The notes beneath the pieces were generated by a model that searched no databases, had not been told where the DNA came from, and saw nothing but the letters and a program-made list of their open reading frames with translations. A stretch of 53,865 bases of DNA, from the NCBI RefSeq assembly GCF_001700325.1, contig NZ_MATO01000014.1, positions 1-53,865 of the forward strand. Direction: 5' to 3'. Numbering within the stretch: position 1 is the stretch's first letter; every line of letters starts with the position of its first letter. This document shows, piece after piece, positions 53,613-53,865 of this stretch. A program made the position numbers and the translations under genes. Source of the stretch: Caryophanon latum (lineage in GTDB: Bacteria > Bacillota > Bacilli > Bacillales_A > Planococcaceae).

Positions 53613-53769
53613 CTTCTCTCCCCTTTATAGCTTACATACAGTACCTATTCGATTCAATTCTCCATATTCCCTCTAAAAAACCTGTTTATTTCCAAATATT
53701 TTATAATTGAATCGTTTCTTGCTCGGCTAGTCTAATGAATAAAGAAAGGAGCATTCCTGTTAGAAAACT

Positions 53770-53865
53770 TTTCGTGGACTTGAAAATAAAAAAGCCCTCT
53801 TGTATGATGCTTGAGTGTAAACGGACAATTGACTCGAACATCTACAGAGAGGACTCCATTCCATG
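53770..53865 (+). other. Long leader hairpin before a gene starting at the window end
   Basis: CCTCTTGTATGATG and TTGAGT pair imperfectly with ACTCGAACATC and TACAGAGAGG (53796-53858). AGAGAGGA is then followed by ATG at 53863, the last codon of the window. It may be the left end and start of an insertion sequence. The 53613-53769 stretch shows no gene. Confidence 0.4.

Overview
The window looks like part of a large mosaic plasmid, or several fused plasmids, from a low-GC Gram-positive of the Bacillaceae/Planococcaceae type (Lysinibacillus- or Solibacillus-like). This rests on AT-rich DNA, strong AGGAGG-type ribosome sites, T-tailed hairpin terminators, tandem TPP riboswitches, and several plasmid replication and partition modules. 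I see no rRNA, tRNA, CRISPR array or relaxase. The host assignment is inference.

Layout. 0.2-4.2 kb: a replication module with an initiator-like protein, four 22-bp iterons and a primase-helicase; two attenuator-like leaders precede the two genes. 4.3-5.4 kb: an antitoxin-like gene and a small partner split by a non-autonomous IS200/IS605-type element. 5.7-9.1 kb: three gene modules (lipoprotein; inositol-phosphatase + pyrF; membrane protein) separated by four sites of the form CCCAAA-N6-TTTGGG. Two more such sites flank a nucleotidyltransferase gene at 38.6-39.3 kb. 9.7-12.5 kb: a YefM/YoeB toxin-antitoxin pair, a Rep_3-type initiator with iterons and a rep pseudogene. 12.5-17.5 kb: a sigma factor fused to a large extra domain, an acetyltransferase, a ParA plus small DNA-binding partition pair, and a MerR regulator. 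17.5-21 kb: a winged-helix Rep with an antisense RNA, an unknown gene and a second Rep_3 with iterons. 21-32.5 kb: three chemoreceptors, a MarR/hydrolase pair, a decayed SMR efflux pair, and a flavin/heme redox operon. 32.7-35 kb: a second winged-helix Rep with its own antisense RNA and an inverted second copy of the YefM/YoeB locus. 35-41.3 kb: an IS30 fragment, two XRE-ImmA-PIN three-gene cassettes (one truncated) and small orphan genes. 41.4-46.6 kb: a HipA-N-like protein, a truncated sensor kinase, a response regulator and a fourth chemoreceptor. 46.7-50 kb: a thiamine salvage operon (tenA-thiM-thiD-thiE) behind two tandem TPP riboswitches. 50-53.6 kb: an Rpn-type nuclease and a RecF/SMC-like ATPase probably involved in defence.

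The most striking patterns are these. (1) Six arrays of a GTATA motif repeated every 10 bp are spread over about 20 kb, three of them around the parA/parB-like operon; they are likely dispersed centromeres or operators. (2) Six CCCAAA-N6-TTTGGG sites in one orientation bound small gene modules like a cassette-recombination system. (3) At least four intact replication initiators plus one replication pseudogene are present, and four Rep proteins of two different families all end in the same YNWLE tail. (4) Two divergent copies of an antisense-RNA copy-control locus are present. (5) Many genes are caught in decay: SMR, rep, IS30, PIN, kinase and SDR remnants.
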